Assembly: GCA_934456315.1 (NCBI GenBank)
Contig: CAKSHG010000027.1
Coordinates: 1-16,051 of the forward strand
From: an uncultured Oscillospiraceae bacterium
GTDB lineage: Bacteria > Bacillota > Clostridia > Oscillospirales > Ruminococcaceae
DNA length: 16,051 nt
Reading direction: 5' to 3'
The notes beneath the pieces were generated by a model. The model was not told the DNA's origin, did no database searches, and worked only from the letters and a program-made list of their open reading frames with translations. The position numbers and the translations under genes were made by a program. Every line of letters starts with the position of its first letter. The first letter of the stretch is position 1. Of this stretch, positions 1 to 7,829 are shown piece after piece.

Positions 1-24
1 TAATACAACAAGATAGATTAGACT

Positions 25-51
25 AAAGACTGGGGTTTCGCTCCAGTCTTT
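25..51 (+). terminator. Rho-independent terminator-like hairpin upstream of rimP
   Basis: Bases 25-35 pair with 41-51 (11 pairs including one G-U) around a 5-base loop, TTTCG. The stem runs straight into TTTAAGTTTT, a broken T tract. It most likely ends the transcription unit to the left of the window. It could instead be a leader structure of the rimP operon, because the operon promoter is not clearly visible in these bases. Confidence 0.55.
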
Positions 52-64
52 AAGTTTTAATCGG

Positions 65-88
65 GGGTCGGGCGTTTTTGCCCGTCCC
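65..88 (+). other. GC-rich hairpin in the rimP leader
   Basis: Bases 65-73 pair with 80-88 with a single T-T mismatch (68/85) around loop GTTTTT. No T tract follows, so it does not look like a terminator. It ends 13 bases before the rimP ribosome site and would sit in the 5' untranslated region if transcription starts upstream. Confidence 0.4.
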
Positions 89-116
89 GCTGCATATTCT
101 GAAAGGAGCTGGCTTA

Positions 117-623
117 ATGGCACTTGCAAAGGGGTTCAGCACTATCGAGGCTGCGGCGGAGGCTGCGGTCAGACCGATAGTCGAGAGCCACGGGTTCTCT
201 CTGTGGGACGTCTGGTTCGCGAAGGAGGGCGCAAAATGGTATCTGCGTATCTTCATCGACAAGCCGCACGGCGTTTCCATCGACGACTGCGAATCCATCG
301 ACGGGGAGATAAACTCCATCATCGACGAGCAGTATTTCATCGACAAGATCGACTATCTGGAGATAGGCTCCGCGGGACTGGAACGTTCCGTGAGGAGGTT
401 AGCCCAGCTTGAACAGTCGATAGGCAAAAAGGTGAGGGTCAAGACCTATAAGCTGTGCGAGGGCGCGCCGTCCAAGGACTTCAAATGCGTGCTTTCGGGA
501 TACGACGGCGAAAAGCTCGCGCTGACCGGCGATTTCGGGGAACTTTCCCTTGCTGTCGCTGATGTTTCGGCGATAAACTACGATGATTTTGACGATCAGG
601 AACTGATCGAAAGCGGCGAATGA
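117..623 (+). CDS. rimP: Ribosome maturation factor RimP
   Basis: RimP (YhbC/YlxS) binds the 30S subunit and helps its late assembly in the cytoplasm. The 168-residue product has the usual family length. The N-terminal alpha/beta domain (about 1-85) contains the stretch GFSLWDVWFAKEG followed by YLRIFIDKPHGVSIDDC, which matches the conserved '(V/L)RIFID...G(I/V)SIDDC' core. The motif YLEIGSAGLER follows and corresponds to the family's 'LEVSSPGLDR'. The rest is the SH3-like C-terminal domain with an acidic tail. The ATG at 117 was chosen because AAAGGAG at 102-108 lies 8 bases upstream; an in-frame TTG at 78 has no ribosome site and falls inside the leader hairpin. It is the first gene of the operon and lies 36 bp before nusA, as in most Firmicutes. 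Confidence 0.95.
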   Translation: MALAKGFSTIEAAAEAAVRPIVESHGFSLWDVWFAKEGAKWYLRIFIDKPHGVSIDDCESIDGEINSIIDEQYFIDKIDYLEIGSAGLERSVRRLAQLEQSIGKKVRVKTYKLCEGAPSKDFKCVLSGYDGEKLALTGDFGELSLAVADVSAINYDDFDDQELIESGE

Positions 624-659
624 CCGCGGCAGTATATTTTATGGAGGAATTAACGGAAA

Positions 660-1913
660 ATGGCTAAGAAGAAAGTACAGCAGCCCCAGAACGACATCAC
701 TGAATTTTTTGACGCGCTTGCCGCTTACGCTGCTGAAAAGGGAATCGACAAGGACGTGTTCGCTGAAAAGATCAAGAGCGCTATCGAAAAGAGCCTGAAG
801 GGCGCGATAGAGAAGAGCGTAAAGAACGGCTCGGATCTTGAAAACGAAGGCGAGTATGTTTTCGTCAACATTGACTTCAACAGAAAGATATTCAACGTCA
901 GCGTACTTAAGGAAGTCATCGAGGTAGTCGACACACTGTACGAGCCGGAGATCGAGATCGTCCTCGAGGAAGCGCGTAAGATCAACCCTTCTGCGGAAGT
1001 CGGCGACAGAATACCCGTTCCGATCGACCCGCATGAATTCAAGCGTATCGCTGCAAAGAACGCCAAGGACCTCATCAAGCAGGGATTCCGCGATATCGAG
1101 CGTCAGCAGCTTAGCGAGATGTGGGGCGAGTATGAGAACGAGGCTGTGTCCGCAGTCGTGACCAAGATCGAGCCTAAGACGGGTCATGCTACCATTGAGA
1201 TCAACCACAACGAAGTCCTCCTGATGAGAGCCGACCAGATCCCCGGAGAGGTCCTCCATGTCGGCGATATCATCAAGGTATATATCACCGGCGTTTCCAA
1301 AGAATATAAGGAGGGCGCGAAGAAGCAGAGCCTCCGTATCACTAGAACTGACAAGGGTCTTATCAAGCGCCTGTTCGAGCTGGAGTGCCCCGAGATCTAC
1401 GACGGCACCGTCGAGATAAAGGCTGTCAGCCGCGCTGCCGGTTCCCGCTCCAAGATCGCGGTCATCAGCAACGATCCCAACGTTGACGCTGTCGGCGCGT
1501 GCATCGGTACCCAGAAGTCCCGTATCAACGCCGTTACCAAGGAGCTTAAGGGCGAAAAGGTCGACGTCGTTCTGTGGAGCGAGGATCTTGAGGAGTTCAT
1601 CAAGCAGGCGCTCAAGCCCGCAGAGGTGCTCCGCGTGGTTATAACAAATCCCGACCCCAAGAAGAAGGAATGCAAGGCTATCGTTCCTGATAATCAGCTT
1701 TCCCTCGCCATCGGCAACAAGGGTCAGAACGCGCTCCTCGCCGCAAGGCTCACCAACTGCAAGATAGACATCAAGGCAGAGAGCAAGGTGACCCCCGAGG
1801 ATCTCATCGTTACCGAATATATCCCCGAGGAGCCGGCAGAAGCTCCCTCCGCAGAGCCCTCCGTGGAACAGCCCGAGGCTCCCGCGCAGGCTGAAGCTCC
1901 CGTCGAGGAATAA
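660..1913 (+). CDS. nusA: Transcription termination/antitermination factor NusA
   Basis: NusA binds RNA polymerase and nascent RNA and controls pausing, termination and antitermination. The 417-residue protein shows the full bacterial order: an RNAP-binding N-terminal domain (about 1-125), an S1 domain (about 136-200), then KH1 and KH2. KH1 carries SRAAGSRSKIAV (257-268) and VGACIGTQKSRI (278-289), close to the family's 'AREPGSRAKIAV' and 'VGACVGxxGxRI'. KH2 carries LSLAIGNKGQNALLAARL (348-365). After KH2 there is an extra tail of about 30 residues rich in Pro, Glu and Ala (388-417), absent from the shorter Bacillus type. It does not resemble the Glu/helix-hairpin-helix repeats of E. coli NusA. 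The ATG is preceded by GGAGG at 643-647, 12 bases away. rnpM follows after 9 bp. Confidence 0.97.
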   Translation: MAKKKVQQPQNDITEFFDALAAYAAEKGIDKDVFAEKIKSAIEKSLKGAIEKSVKNGSDLENEGEYVFVNIDFNRKIFNVSVLKEVIEVVDTLYEPEIEIVLEEARKINPSAEVGDRIPVPIDPHEFKRIAAKNAKDLIKQGFRDIERQQLSEMWGEYENEAVSAVVTKIEPKTGHATIEINHNEVLLMRADQIPGEVLHVGDIIKVYITGVSKEYKEGAKKQSLRITRTDKGLIKRLFELECPEIYDGTVEIKAVSRAAGSRSKIAVISNDPNVDAVGACIGTQKSRINAVTKELKGEKVDVVLWSEDLEEFIKQALKPAEVLRVVITNPDPKKKECKAIVPDNQLSLAIGNKGQNALLAARLTNCKIDIKAESKVTPEDLIVTEYIPEEPAEAPSAEPSVEQPEAPAQAEAPVEE

Positions 1914-1922
1914 GGAGCGGCT

Positions 1923-2192
1923 ATGCAGGAAAAGCACGTTCCGATGCGCAAGTGCATCGGCTGCGGCGAAATGATAGGAAAAAAAGGCGCGGTGAGGATA
2001 GTCCGCAGCAAGGAGGGTGAGCTCTCCATCGACCTCACCGGAAAGAAACCGGGACGCGGCGCGTACCTCTGCCGGAGCAGGGAATGCCTGGAGCTGGCAA
2101 GGAAGGGCAGAAAGCTTGAACGCGGTCTGAAATGCGCTGTACCCGATGAGATATACGAAATTCTCGAAAAGGAGCTGACCTCGGATAAATAA
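1923..2192 (+). CDS. rnpM: YlxR family RNA-binding protein (RNase P modulator RnpM)
   Basis: This 89-residue basic protein belongs to the YlxR family (DUF448). The N-terminal KCIGCGEM motif with Cys11 and Cys14, the segment VRIVRSKEG and GKKPGRGAYLCRSREC (40-55) are family hallmarks; GRGAYLC is the most conserved block. In Bacillus subtilis the protein has been reported to bind RNase P RNA and modulate RNase P, hence the name RnpM; it has also been proposed as a nucleoid or transcription-linked factor. The start ATG has GGAG at 1914-1917, directly after the nusA stop codon, so translation is probably coupled to nusA. Its stop codon lies inside the proposed start region of ylxQ. Family assignment is very secure; the exact role in this organism is inferred. 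Confidence 0.93.
   Translation: MQEKHVPMRKCIGCGEMIGKKGAVRIVRSKEGELSIDLTGKKPGRGAYLCRSRECLELARKGRKLERGLKCAVPDEIYEILEKELTSDK
2171..2187 (+). promoter_or_regulatory. Ribosome site and near-cognate ATA start of ylxQ
   Basis: AAAAGGAG ends at 2174, inside rnpM, ten bases before ATA at 2185-2187. Codons from that ATA give [17 protein letters not shown], matching the conserved YlxQ N-terminus. An in-frame TGA at 2176-2178 blocks any start further upstream. No ATG, GTG or TTG lies in frame between that stop and the ATG at 2239. Confidence 0.6.
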
Positions 2193-2490
2193 GGAACTTT
2201 CGACGATCTGCCTTTGCCGCCGAGCCGGAAAGCTCGTTATGGGCTTTGATGCGGCTGTGCAGGAAATCAATGCACCAAAGTCAAAGGCAGCGGGCATAAT
2301 TCTGGCTTCGGACGTGTCGCCGAAAACAGAAAAGGAGATCTGCTTTCATGCAGAGAAACACGGCATACCGGTCGTCCACGGAGATTTCAGCATGGACGAC
2401 GCAAAGGACGCTGTCGGAAAGCGTTCGGGTATCTTTCTGGTGCTCGACGCGGGTCTTTACGGCTCTATCACAAGACATATAAGTGAATAG
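2185..2490 (+). CDS. ylxQ: L7Ae/L30e-family RNA-binding protein YlxQ (ATA start proposed)
   Basis: YlxQ is a small L7Ae/L30e/S12e/Gadd45-fold protein expected to bind kink-turn-type RNA; its cellular role is not settled. The conserved N-terminal helix and RNA-contacting motif [13 protein letters not shown] lie partly upstream of the first ATG at 2239. Starting at 2239 gives only 83 residues and removes RRAGK. Reading from ATA at 2185 gives 101 residues, the normal length for the family (about 100), beginning with NKELS. The C-terminal part has [16 protein letters not shown] and [10 protein letters not shown], as expected for the fold. The gene would overlap rnpM by 8 bp. A single G-to-A change at 2187 would convert an ordinary ATG (MNK) to ATA, so either a real near-cognate start or a sequence error is possible. 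Internal initiation at 2239 has only a weak GGAAAG upstream. Family assignment is firm, the start is not. Confidence 0.85.
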   Translation: MNKELSTICLCRRAGKLVMGFDAAVQEINAPKSKAAGIILASDVSPKTEKEICFHAEKHGIPVVHGDFSMDDAKDAVGKRSGIFLVLDAGLYGSITRHISE

Positions 2491-2507
2491 TATGGAGGAA
2501 AGTTACA

Positions 2508-5500
2508 TTGCCAAATAACAAAAAGTATCGTGTTCAGGATATAGCGGCTGATATCGGCGCAGACCGCAGCGCGGTCATCGAGCTGCTCGAGGGCGCATTC
2601 GAGGGCGCAAAGAAAGCGCAGACCAGCCTTACCGACCAGGAAGTAAGCTACGTTCTTGAGGTGTTCTCCAAGAAGAACGAGGTCAAGAACTTTGACGACT
2701 ATTTCAAGGCTACCGCTGACAAGAAAACTGAAAAGCCCGCAGTGGCAGAAAAGAAGCCTGCGGCAAGGAAGAAGCCCGCTGCCAAGAAGGAAGAAGCTCC
2801 CGCAGAGGAGCCTAAGGCAGAAGTAAAGGCAGAGGCAAAGCCGGAGCCCAAGCCCGAAGTGAAGGCAGAAGCGAAGCCGGAGCCGAAGCCCGAAGTAAAG
2901 GCAGAAACCAAGCCGGAGCCGAAGCCCGAAGTAAAGGCAGAAACCAAGCCGGAGCCGAAGCCCGAAGTAAAGGCAGAAGCAAAGCCGGAGCCGAAGCCCG
3001 AAGTAAAGGCAGAGGCAAAGCCGGAGCCTAAGCCCGAGGTCAAGGCAGAAGCAAAGCCCGAGCCCAAGCCTGTTCACCAGGACAGACAGGAGCGTCAGGA
3101 CAGACCTGCTGCACCCAGAGCTAACGGCGACAGACAGTTCGGCAATAACAACCGCGACGGCAGAAACGGCGACAGACCGCAGTTCAACAACAACCGCAGC
3201 GGCGATCGTCCTGCGTTCAATGGTAACAGGAACGGCGACCGCCCCGGCTTCAACCGCGACAACAACGGCGGTGACCGTCCTGCATTCAACGGGAACAGAA
3301 GCGGCGACCGTCCCGCGTTCAACAACAATCGCAATGGCGACCGCCCTGCATTCAACGGAAACAGGAACGGCGACCGTCCCGGCTTCAACAACAACAACCG
3401 CAGCGGCGGTTTCAGCCGCGACAACCGCGATGTACGCAAGGAAGCCGTTAACCCGCTTGCAGACTCCGCAAAGCAGAGCATCAAGAAGCCCGCTATCGAC
3501 TCCTCAAAGATAAAGGTCAACACTCCCCCCATGCAGAAGCAGAAGGGCGAGGCTGTACAGCGCGGCGAGCAGGTCACCAAGATGGTCGACACCCGCGGCA
3601 GCTACGTTGAGCTTGATAAGTACAACGAGCGCTACGAAAGCATCGCTCCCGCTTCCCGCATGAGCAACGAGAGCTTCCAGCGCAAGCAGAAGATACAGCA
3701 GAAGTCCCAGCAGAAGGGCAAGCCCTACAACAGCAAGCGCGAAACAGAGGCGCAGAAGCTCAAGCGTCTTGAGCTGGAGCGCGCAAGAAAGCAGCAGCTC
3801 AAGGTCCAGATCCCGGACGAGATCGTGGTTTCCGAGCTGGCAGCACGTCTGAAGGTCACCGCGACCGAGGTCATCAAGAAGCTGTTCAACCTCGGCGTTA
3901 TGGCTAACCTCAACGAAACTATCGACTTCGACACCGCGTCCCTCGTTGCAGAGGAGCTCGGCGCTAAGGTAGAAAAGGAAGTCGTTGTCACCATCGAGGA
4001 GCGTCTGTTCGAGGATACTCCCGACGATCCCGAGAGCCTTCAGCCGCGTGATCCTGTCGTTGTAGTCATGGGTCACGTCGACCACGGCAAGACCTCCCTG
4101 CTCGACTATATCAGACATGCGAGCGTTACCTCCACCGAGGCTGGCGGTATCACGCAGCACATCGGTGCGTACAGAGTCCACATCAACGACCGCGACATCA
4201 CATTCCTCGATACCCCGGGTCATGAGGCGTACACCTCTATGAGAGCCCGCGGCGCCAGCGTCACCGATATCGCTATCCTGGTAGTCGCTGCGGACGACGG
4301 TATCATGCCGCAGACCGTTGAGGCTATCAACCACGCAAAGGCAGCCGGCGTTTCCATCATCGTTGCCATCAACAAGATGGATAAGGAGGGCGCTAACCCC
4401 GATAAGATCAAGGAAGAACTCACCAAGTACGACCTCGTATGCGAGGAGTGGGGCGGCGACGTCATCTGCGTTCCCGTTTCCGCTAAGACTGGTGAGAATA
4501 TCGACACGCTGCTCGAGATGGTTTGCCTGACCGCAGACGTTCTTGAGCTCAAGGCTAACCCGAACAGACTCGCCACCGGCGCAGTTATCGAGGCCAAGCT
4601 GGACAAGGGCAGAGGTCCTATCGCTACCGTGCTGGTTCAGAACGGTACGCTGCACACCGGAGATGTCCTCATCGCGGGCATGGCAGTCGGCAGAGTGCGC
4701 GTAATGCGCGACGACAAGGGCAGAACTGTCAAGGAAGCAGGTCCGTCCGTTCCTGTTGAGATCATGGGTCTTGCAGACGTTCCCTCCGCAGGCGACACAT
4801 TCGCAGCCGTAGAGGACGAGAAGCTCGCAAGAGAGCTGGTTGAAAAGCGCCGCCAGGAGGCTAAGGAAGAACAGTTCAAGGCTTACCACCAGGTTACCCT
4901 CGACAATCTGTTCTCCTCCATCGAGGAGGGTACCGTCAAGGAGCTTCCCGTTATCGTCAAGGCTGACGTTCAGGGCTCTGTCGAGGCTGTAAAGCAGTCC
5001 CTCGAGAAGCTCTCCAACGAGGAAGTGCGCGTTCGCGTTATCCACGGCGCGGTAGGCGCGGTAAGCGAGAGCGACGTAATGCTCGCTGCGGCTTCCGGCG
5101 CTATCATCGTAGGCTTCAACGTAAGACCTCACCCGTCCGCACAGGACAACGCAAAGCGCGACGGTATCGAGATACGCCTTTACCGCGTTATCTACGACGC
5201 TATCGAGGATATCACCGCCGCAATGAAGGGCATGCTGGCTCCTAAGTTCAGGGAGGTCGACCTCGGCAGAGTTGAGGTTCGTCAGGTCTACAAGATCACC
5301 AACGTTGGTATCGTTGCAGGCTCCTACGTTCTGGACGGCAAGGTGGCAAGAAACGGTCAGGTCCGCATCGTCCGCGACGGTATCATCGTCGGCGACGACA
5401 AGATCGCAGGACTCCAGCGCTTCAAGGATTCCGTCAAGGAAGTCGCTGCGGGCTACGAGTGCGGTATCAGCCTGGAGAAGTTCACCGATATCAAGGTCGG

Positions 5501-5543
5501 CGATATCTTCGAGGCTTATACCATGGAAGAATACAGGGATTGA
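2508..5543 (+). CDS. infB: Translation initiation factor IF-2 (long N-terminal repeat form)
   Basis: IF2 is the GTPase that brings fMet-tRNA to the 30S subunit and promotes subunit joining. The 1011-residue product is longer than the Bacillus (about 716) and E. coli (890) proteins. It starts with a small N-terminal helical domain ([13 protein letters not shown]...). A disordered region of about 300 residues follows, with two repeat blocks. The second IF2N domain is at about 432-485 ([22 protein letters not shown]). The GTPase motifs are intact: G1 GHVDHGKT 522-529, switch [11 protein letters not shown] 546-555, G3 DTPGH 568-572, G4 NKMD 622-625, G5 SAK 658-660. Beta-barrel, C1 and C2 (fMet-tRNA-binding) domains complete it. 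TTG at 2508 is the start: GGAGG at 2494-2498 lies 9 bases upstream and no ATG gives the conserved N-terminus. It lies 17 bp after ylxQ. Confidence 0.96.
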   Translation: MPNNKKYRVQDIAADIGADRSAVIELLEGAFEGAKKAQTSLTDQEVSYVLEVFSKKNEVKNFDDYFKATADKKTEKPAVAEKKPAARKKPAAKKEEAPAEEPKAEVKAEAKPEPKPEVKAEAKPEPKPEVKAETKPEPKPEVKAETKPEPKPEVKAEAKPEPKPEVKAEAKPEPKPEVKAEAKPEPKPVHQDRQERQDRPAAPRANGDRQFGNNNRDGRNGDRPQFNNNRSGDRPAFNGNRNGDRPGFNRDNNGGDRPAFNGNRSGDRPAFNNNRNGDRPAFNGNRNGDRPGFNNNNRSGGFSRDNRDVRKEAVNPLADSAKQSIKKPAIDSSKIKVNTPPMQKQKGEAVQRGEQVTKMVDTRGSYVELDKYNERYESIAPASRMSNESFQRKQKIQQKSQQKGKPYNSKRETEAQKLKRLELERARKQQLKVQIPDEIVVSELAARLKVTATEVIKKLFNLGVMANLNETIDFDTASLVAEELGAKVEKEVVVTIEERLFEDTPDDPESLQPRDPVVVVMGHVDHGKTSLLDYIRHASVTSTEAGGITQHIGAYRVHINDRDITFLDTPGHEAYTSMRARGASVTDIAILVVAADDGIMPQTVEAINHAKAAGVSIIVAINKMDKEGANPDKIKEELTKYDLVCEEWGGDVICVPVSAKTGENIDTLLEMVCLTADVLELKANPNRLATGAVIEAKLDKGRGPIATVLVQNGTLHTGDVLIAGMAVGRVRVMRDDKGRTVKEAGPSVPVEIMGLADVPSAGDTFAAVEDEKLARELVEKRRQEAKEEQFKAYHQVTLDNLFSSIEEGTVKELPVIVKADVQGSVEAVKQSLEKLSNEEVRVRVIHGAVGAVSESDVMLAAASGAIIVGFNVRPHPSAQDNAKRDGIEIRLYRVIYDAIEDITAAMKGMLAPKFREVDLGRVEVRQVYKITNVGIVAGSYVLDGKVARNGQVRIVRDGIIVGDDKIAGLQRFKDSVKEVAAGYECGISLEKFTDIKVGDIFEAYTMEEYRD
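2832..3071 (+). repeat. 36-bp tandem repeat in infB (unit [12 protein letters not shown])
   Basis: Six complete 12-residue units plus a partial seventh encode [14 protein letters not shown] at IF2 residues 109-188. The DNA copies are nearly identical, with mostly third-base changes and one Ala/Thr alternation, so recent duplication by slippage or unequal exchange is likely. The block is a mixed-charge Pro/Lys/Glu linker, predicted to be extended and disordered. All units stay in frame. Confidence 0.9.
3168..3407 (+). repeat. 33-bp degenerate tandem repeat in infB (unit [11 protein letters not shown])
   Basis: About seven units of 11-12 residues, consensus GDRP(A/G/Q)FN(G/N)NR(N/S), span IF2 residues 221-300. 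The block is Arg/Asn/Gly/Phe rich and resembles RGG-like RNA-binding low-complexity sequence. It differs in composition and unit length from the Lys/Glu/Pro repeat just upstream, so the two arose separately. Confidence 0.85.
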
Positions 5544-5544
5544 T

Positions 5545-5585
5545 GACGCGGCTTCCGGGGCGGAGCTTCCGCGCCCGGCTGCGTC
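5545..5585 (+). other. Imperfect inverted repeat between infB and rbfA
   Basis: GACGC at 5545-5549 pairs with GCGTC at 5581-5585, and an inner GC-rich segment (about 5557-5575) can pair with bulges. No T run follows, and rbfA's ribosome site begins 9 bases later. It may be an mRNA processing or stability structure rather than a terminator. Confidence 0.35.
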
Positions 5586-5603
5586 TGACCACAGGGAGGT
5601 TTT

Positions 5604-5996
5604 ATGGCTAATTTCAACTTAAAAAGACTTTCCGAGGATATAAAGAGGGAGCTTTCCGCCGCCGTGAGCGGCGTAAAGGACCCGAGAGTATCAAAGAATT
5701 TTGTGACGGTGACTCACTGCGAGCTCACCAGCGACCTTTCCTACTGCAAGGTGCACATCGCGTGCCTCGGCGGCGAGGGGAGGACCGCAAAGGCCGTGGA
5801 GGGCATGACAGCCGCTTCCGGCTACTTCAAGCGCGAGATCGCGGCAAGGATCCGCATGAGAAAAATGCCGGAGTTCATTTTCCTGCCGGATAATTCGCTT
5901 GAATACAGCGAGCACATCGAAAAGATAATCGCAGGGCTTCCCAAGCCCGTTGAGGACGCGCCTGAGGAAACGGAGGGCTCTGATGAGGAGGATTGA
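5604..5996 (+). CDS. rbfA: 30S ribosome-binding factor RbfA
   Basis: RbfA is a KH-fold factor that binds immature 30S subunits and assists 16S rRNA 5' end maturation. The 130-residue protein has the family's N-terminal helix (LKRLSEDIKRELSAAVSGV), the block KDPRVSKNFVTVTHCELTSD, the strand CKVHI and then IRMRKMPEFIFLPDNSLEY, corresponding to the conserved 'LRxxPELxFxxDxSxEY'. A short acidic tail (about 115-130) follows the domain. The ATG at 5604 has GGGAGG at 5594-5599. The gene's last 14 bases overlap the start of nrnA, implying translational coupling. Functional link to RimP and IF2 in the same operon is standard. Confidence 0.95.
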   Translation: MANFNLKRLSEDIKRELSAAVSGVKDPRVSKNFVTVTHCELTSDLSYCKVHIACLGGEGRTAKAVEGMTAASGYFKREIAARIRMRKMPEFIFLPDNSLEYSEHIEKIIAGLPKPVEDAPEETEGSDEED

Positions 5997-6945
5997 CCTT
6001 AACGAGGCGGCTAATTTCCTGCGGGAGCACGACAAGTTCGTTATCCTTATGCACGGCAGCCCGGACGGCGATACCGTCGGCTGCGGCACCGCGCTGTGCG
6101 AGGCGCTCCAGCAGATGGGAAAGCTCGCGAAGGCGGTCTGCCCCGACCCTGTCCCGAAGAAATTCGGGTATATGTTCAACGGCGTGAAGGAGCAGGAATT
6201 CGAGCCGGAAACGGTCATCGCCGTCGACGTTGCAGATACGAAGCTGCTCTACGGTCTGCGCGAGCTGGGCGAAAAGACCCAGCTGTGCATTGACCACCAC
6301 GTCAGCAACACCGAGTACGCCGAGCGGCTGCTGCTTGCTCCGGAGTACGCGGCGGCAGCCGAGCTGATGTTCGAGCTGCTAAGCTCCATGAAGGAGATAA
6401 GGCTCACAAACACCATCGCGGACAGCCTTTACACAGGCATCGCGACGGACAGCGGCTGCTTCAAGTACAGCAACACCTCCCCGCAGACGCACGTCTACGC
6501 GGCGGAGCTGATAAAGCTCGGCGCGGATATCGTTCCGATAAACTACGCGATGTTCGACATGAAGAGCCAGGGCAGACTAAAGCTCGAGCAGCTGGCGCTT
6601 AGCAGGATTCGCTATTACGCAGGCGGCAGGATCGCCGTGATCGACGTTACGCAGGCGCTCATCGATTCCATCGAGGGCATCGACAGCGAGGACGTCGGCG
6701 CGCTTTCCGCTATCCCGCGCCAGATAGAGGGCGTGGATATCGGTATCTGCATAAAGGAAAAGACCCCGGGATTCTACAAGGTTTCGCTGCGCTCCAGCGA
6801 GAACGCCGACGTTGCCGCGATCGCGCAGCAGTTCGGCGGCGGAGGTCACGCGAGAGCTTCGGGCTGCGCGTTCGAAACCTCCCTCGAGGACGCGGAAAAG
6901 AAGATCGTATGGGCGTGCGCCAAGGCGCTGGGTAACTCCGTATGA
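5983..6945 (+). CDS. nrnA: DHH/DHHA1 phosphoesterase NrnA (nanoRNase / pAp phosphatase)
   Basis: NrnA-type enzymes degrade 2-5-nt RNAs and dephosphorylate 3'-phosphoadenosine 5'-phosphate in the cytoplasm. The 320-residue protein has the metal-binding motifs of the DHH superfamily: HGSPDGD (24-30), VDVAD (81-85), DHH (104-106) and ATDSG (154-158). The C-terminal DHHA1 substrate domain ends with GGGGHARASG (285-294). All the key Asp and His residues are present. The ATG at 5983 has GGAGGG at 5972-5977; an in-frame TTG at 5950 would add 11 residues but lacks a ribosome site. The gene overlaps rbfA by 14 bp and truB by 4 bp (ATGA). Placement between rbfA and truB is common in Clostridia. RecJ or a cyclic-dinucleotide phosphodiesterase is unlikely, since there are no extra domains. 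Confidence 0.92.
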   Translation: MRRIDLNEAANFLREHDKFVILMHGSPDGDTVGCGTALCEALQQMGKLAKAVCPDPVPKKFGYMFNGVKEQEFEPETVIAVDVADTKLLYGLRELGEKTQLCIDHHVSNTEYAERLLLAPEYAAAAELMFELLSSMKEIRLTNTIADSLYTGIATDSGCFKYSNTSPQTHVYAAELIKLGADIVPINYAMFDMKSQGRLKLEQLALSRIRYYAGGRIAVIDVTQALIDSIEGIDSEDVGALSAIPRQIEGVDIGICIKEKTPGFYKVSLRSSENADVAAIAQQFGGGGHARASGCAFETSLEDAEKKIVWACAKALGNSV

Positions 6946-7826
6946 CCGGGATAATTTGCATCAACAAGCCCCAGGAGTTCACCTCGTTCGACGTGGTGGC
7001 CTCCATGCGGAGGGCTTTCGGAACTAAGAAGATAGGGCACGGGGGGACCCTCGACCCTATGGCTACGGGAGTGCTGCCGGTGTTCGTCGGCGGCGCCACA
7101 AAGGCGGTCGACCTCGTTCCGGACGACAGCAAGAGCTACCGCGCCGGATTCCGGCTGGGGTTCGTTTCGGATACCCAGGACATCTGGGGGAAGCTGCGCT
7201 CGCGCTGTGAAAACGGCATTTCCGAGGACGAGATGAGATTCGCGCTGGACGATTTCCGCGGCGACATCATGCAGGTCCCGCCGATGTACTCCGCGCTCAA
7301 GGTCAACGGGCAGAAGCTCTGCGACCTGGCGCGGCGCGGCATCGAGGTGGAGCGCAAGCCCCGCCCCGCGACCATTTCCCGGCTGGAGCTGGTGAGCTTT
7401 GACGGCACGGACGGCGTTATCGATGTGGACTGCTCCGGCGGTACCTACATCAGGACGCTGATAAACGATATCGGCGAGAGCGTCTGCACCGGCGCGGTCA
7501 TGACCAGCCTTTGCAGGACGAAAAGCTGCGGCTTCACGCTGGAGCAGTGCCACGAGCTGGACGAGGTGCGCAATGCCTCCCCGGAGCAGCTCGAAAAGTG
7601 GCTGCTCCCGGTGGAGGAGCTGTTCGCGCCGCTCCCGGAGATCCCGCTGGACGAGGTCCAGACCAGAATGTACCTCAACGGCGTCCGCCTGGACGCAGAC
7701 AGGCTTGAGAAACGCGCTCCGGAGGACAAGCTCGCAAGAGTGACCTCCGGCGGGGAATTCCTCGGCGTCGGCAGGATAAACTCCGACGGGGAGCTTGTTT
7801 CGGTCAAGCAATTCCGTAAAGAATAA
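6942..7826 (+). CDS. truB: tRNA pseudouridine(55) synthase TruB
   Basis: TruB converts U55 in the T-loop of tRNAs to pseudouridine. The 294-residue protein begins GIICINKPQEFTSFDVV, the family's 'G.l.vdKP.G.TS..vv'. The catalytic motif GHGGTLDPMATGVLPV follows, with the nucleophile Asp38. Later blocks YRAGFRLGFVSDTQD, QVPPMYSALKVNGQKLCDLARRG and VDCSGGTYIRTLINDIG also match. The C-terminal about 60 residues form the shorter RNA-binding extension. The start ATG overlaps the nrnA stop codon as ATGA (6942-6945), so translation is coupled. It lies upstream of ribF, the usual truB-ribF order. Confidence 0.96.
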   Translation: MTGIICINKPQEFTSFDVVASMRRAFGTKKIGHGGTLDPMATGVLPVFVGGATKAVDLVPDDSKSYRAGFRLGFVSDTQDIWGKLRSRCENGISEDEMRFALDDFRGDIMQVPPMYSALKVNGQKLCDLARRGIEVERKPRPATISRLELVSFDGTDGVIDVDCSGGTYIRTLINDIGESVCTGAVMTSLCRTKSCGFTLEQCHELDEVRNASPEQLEKWLLPVEELFAPLPEIPLDEVQTRMYLNGVRLDADRLEKRAPEDKLARVTSGGEFLGVGRINSDGELVSVKQFRKE

Positions 7827-7829
7827 AAA

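Noticed and set aside
78..116. Upstream TTG start extending RimP by 13 residues
   Set aside because: It lies within the leader hairpin with no ribosome site, whereas ATG at 117 has AAAGGAG at the right distance.
639..2297. A 552-codon open frame on the - strand opposite nusA and rnpM
   Set aside because: It has no ribosome site or family-like motifs, is Leu/Asp/Val rich as expected from the complement of GC-biased codons, and lies opposite firmly identified genes.
2832..3071. CRISPR-like array because of 36-bp regular repeats
   Set aside because: The repeats are contiguous with no spacers, stay in frame and encode a Pro/Lys/Glu linker inside IF2.
3504..5132. A 542-codon open frame on the - strand opposite infB
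   Set aside because: It is the antisense of the conserved GTPase coding region, with no motif or initiation signal.
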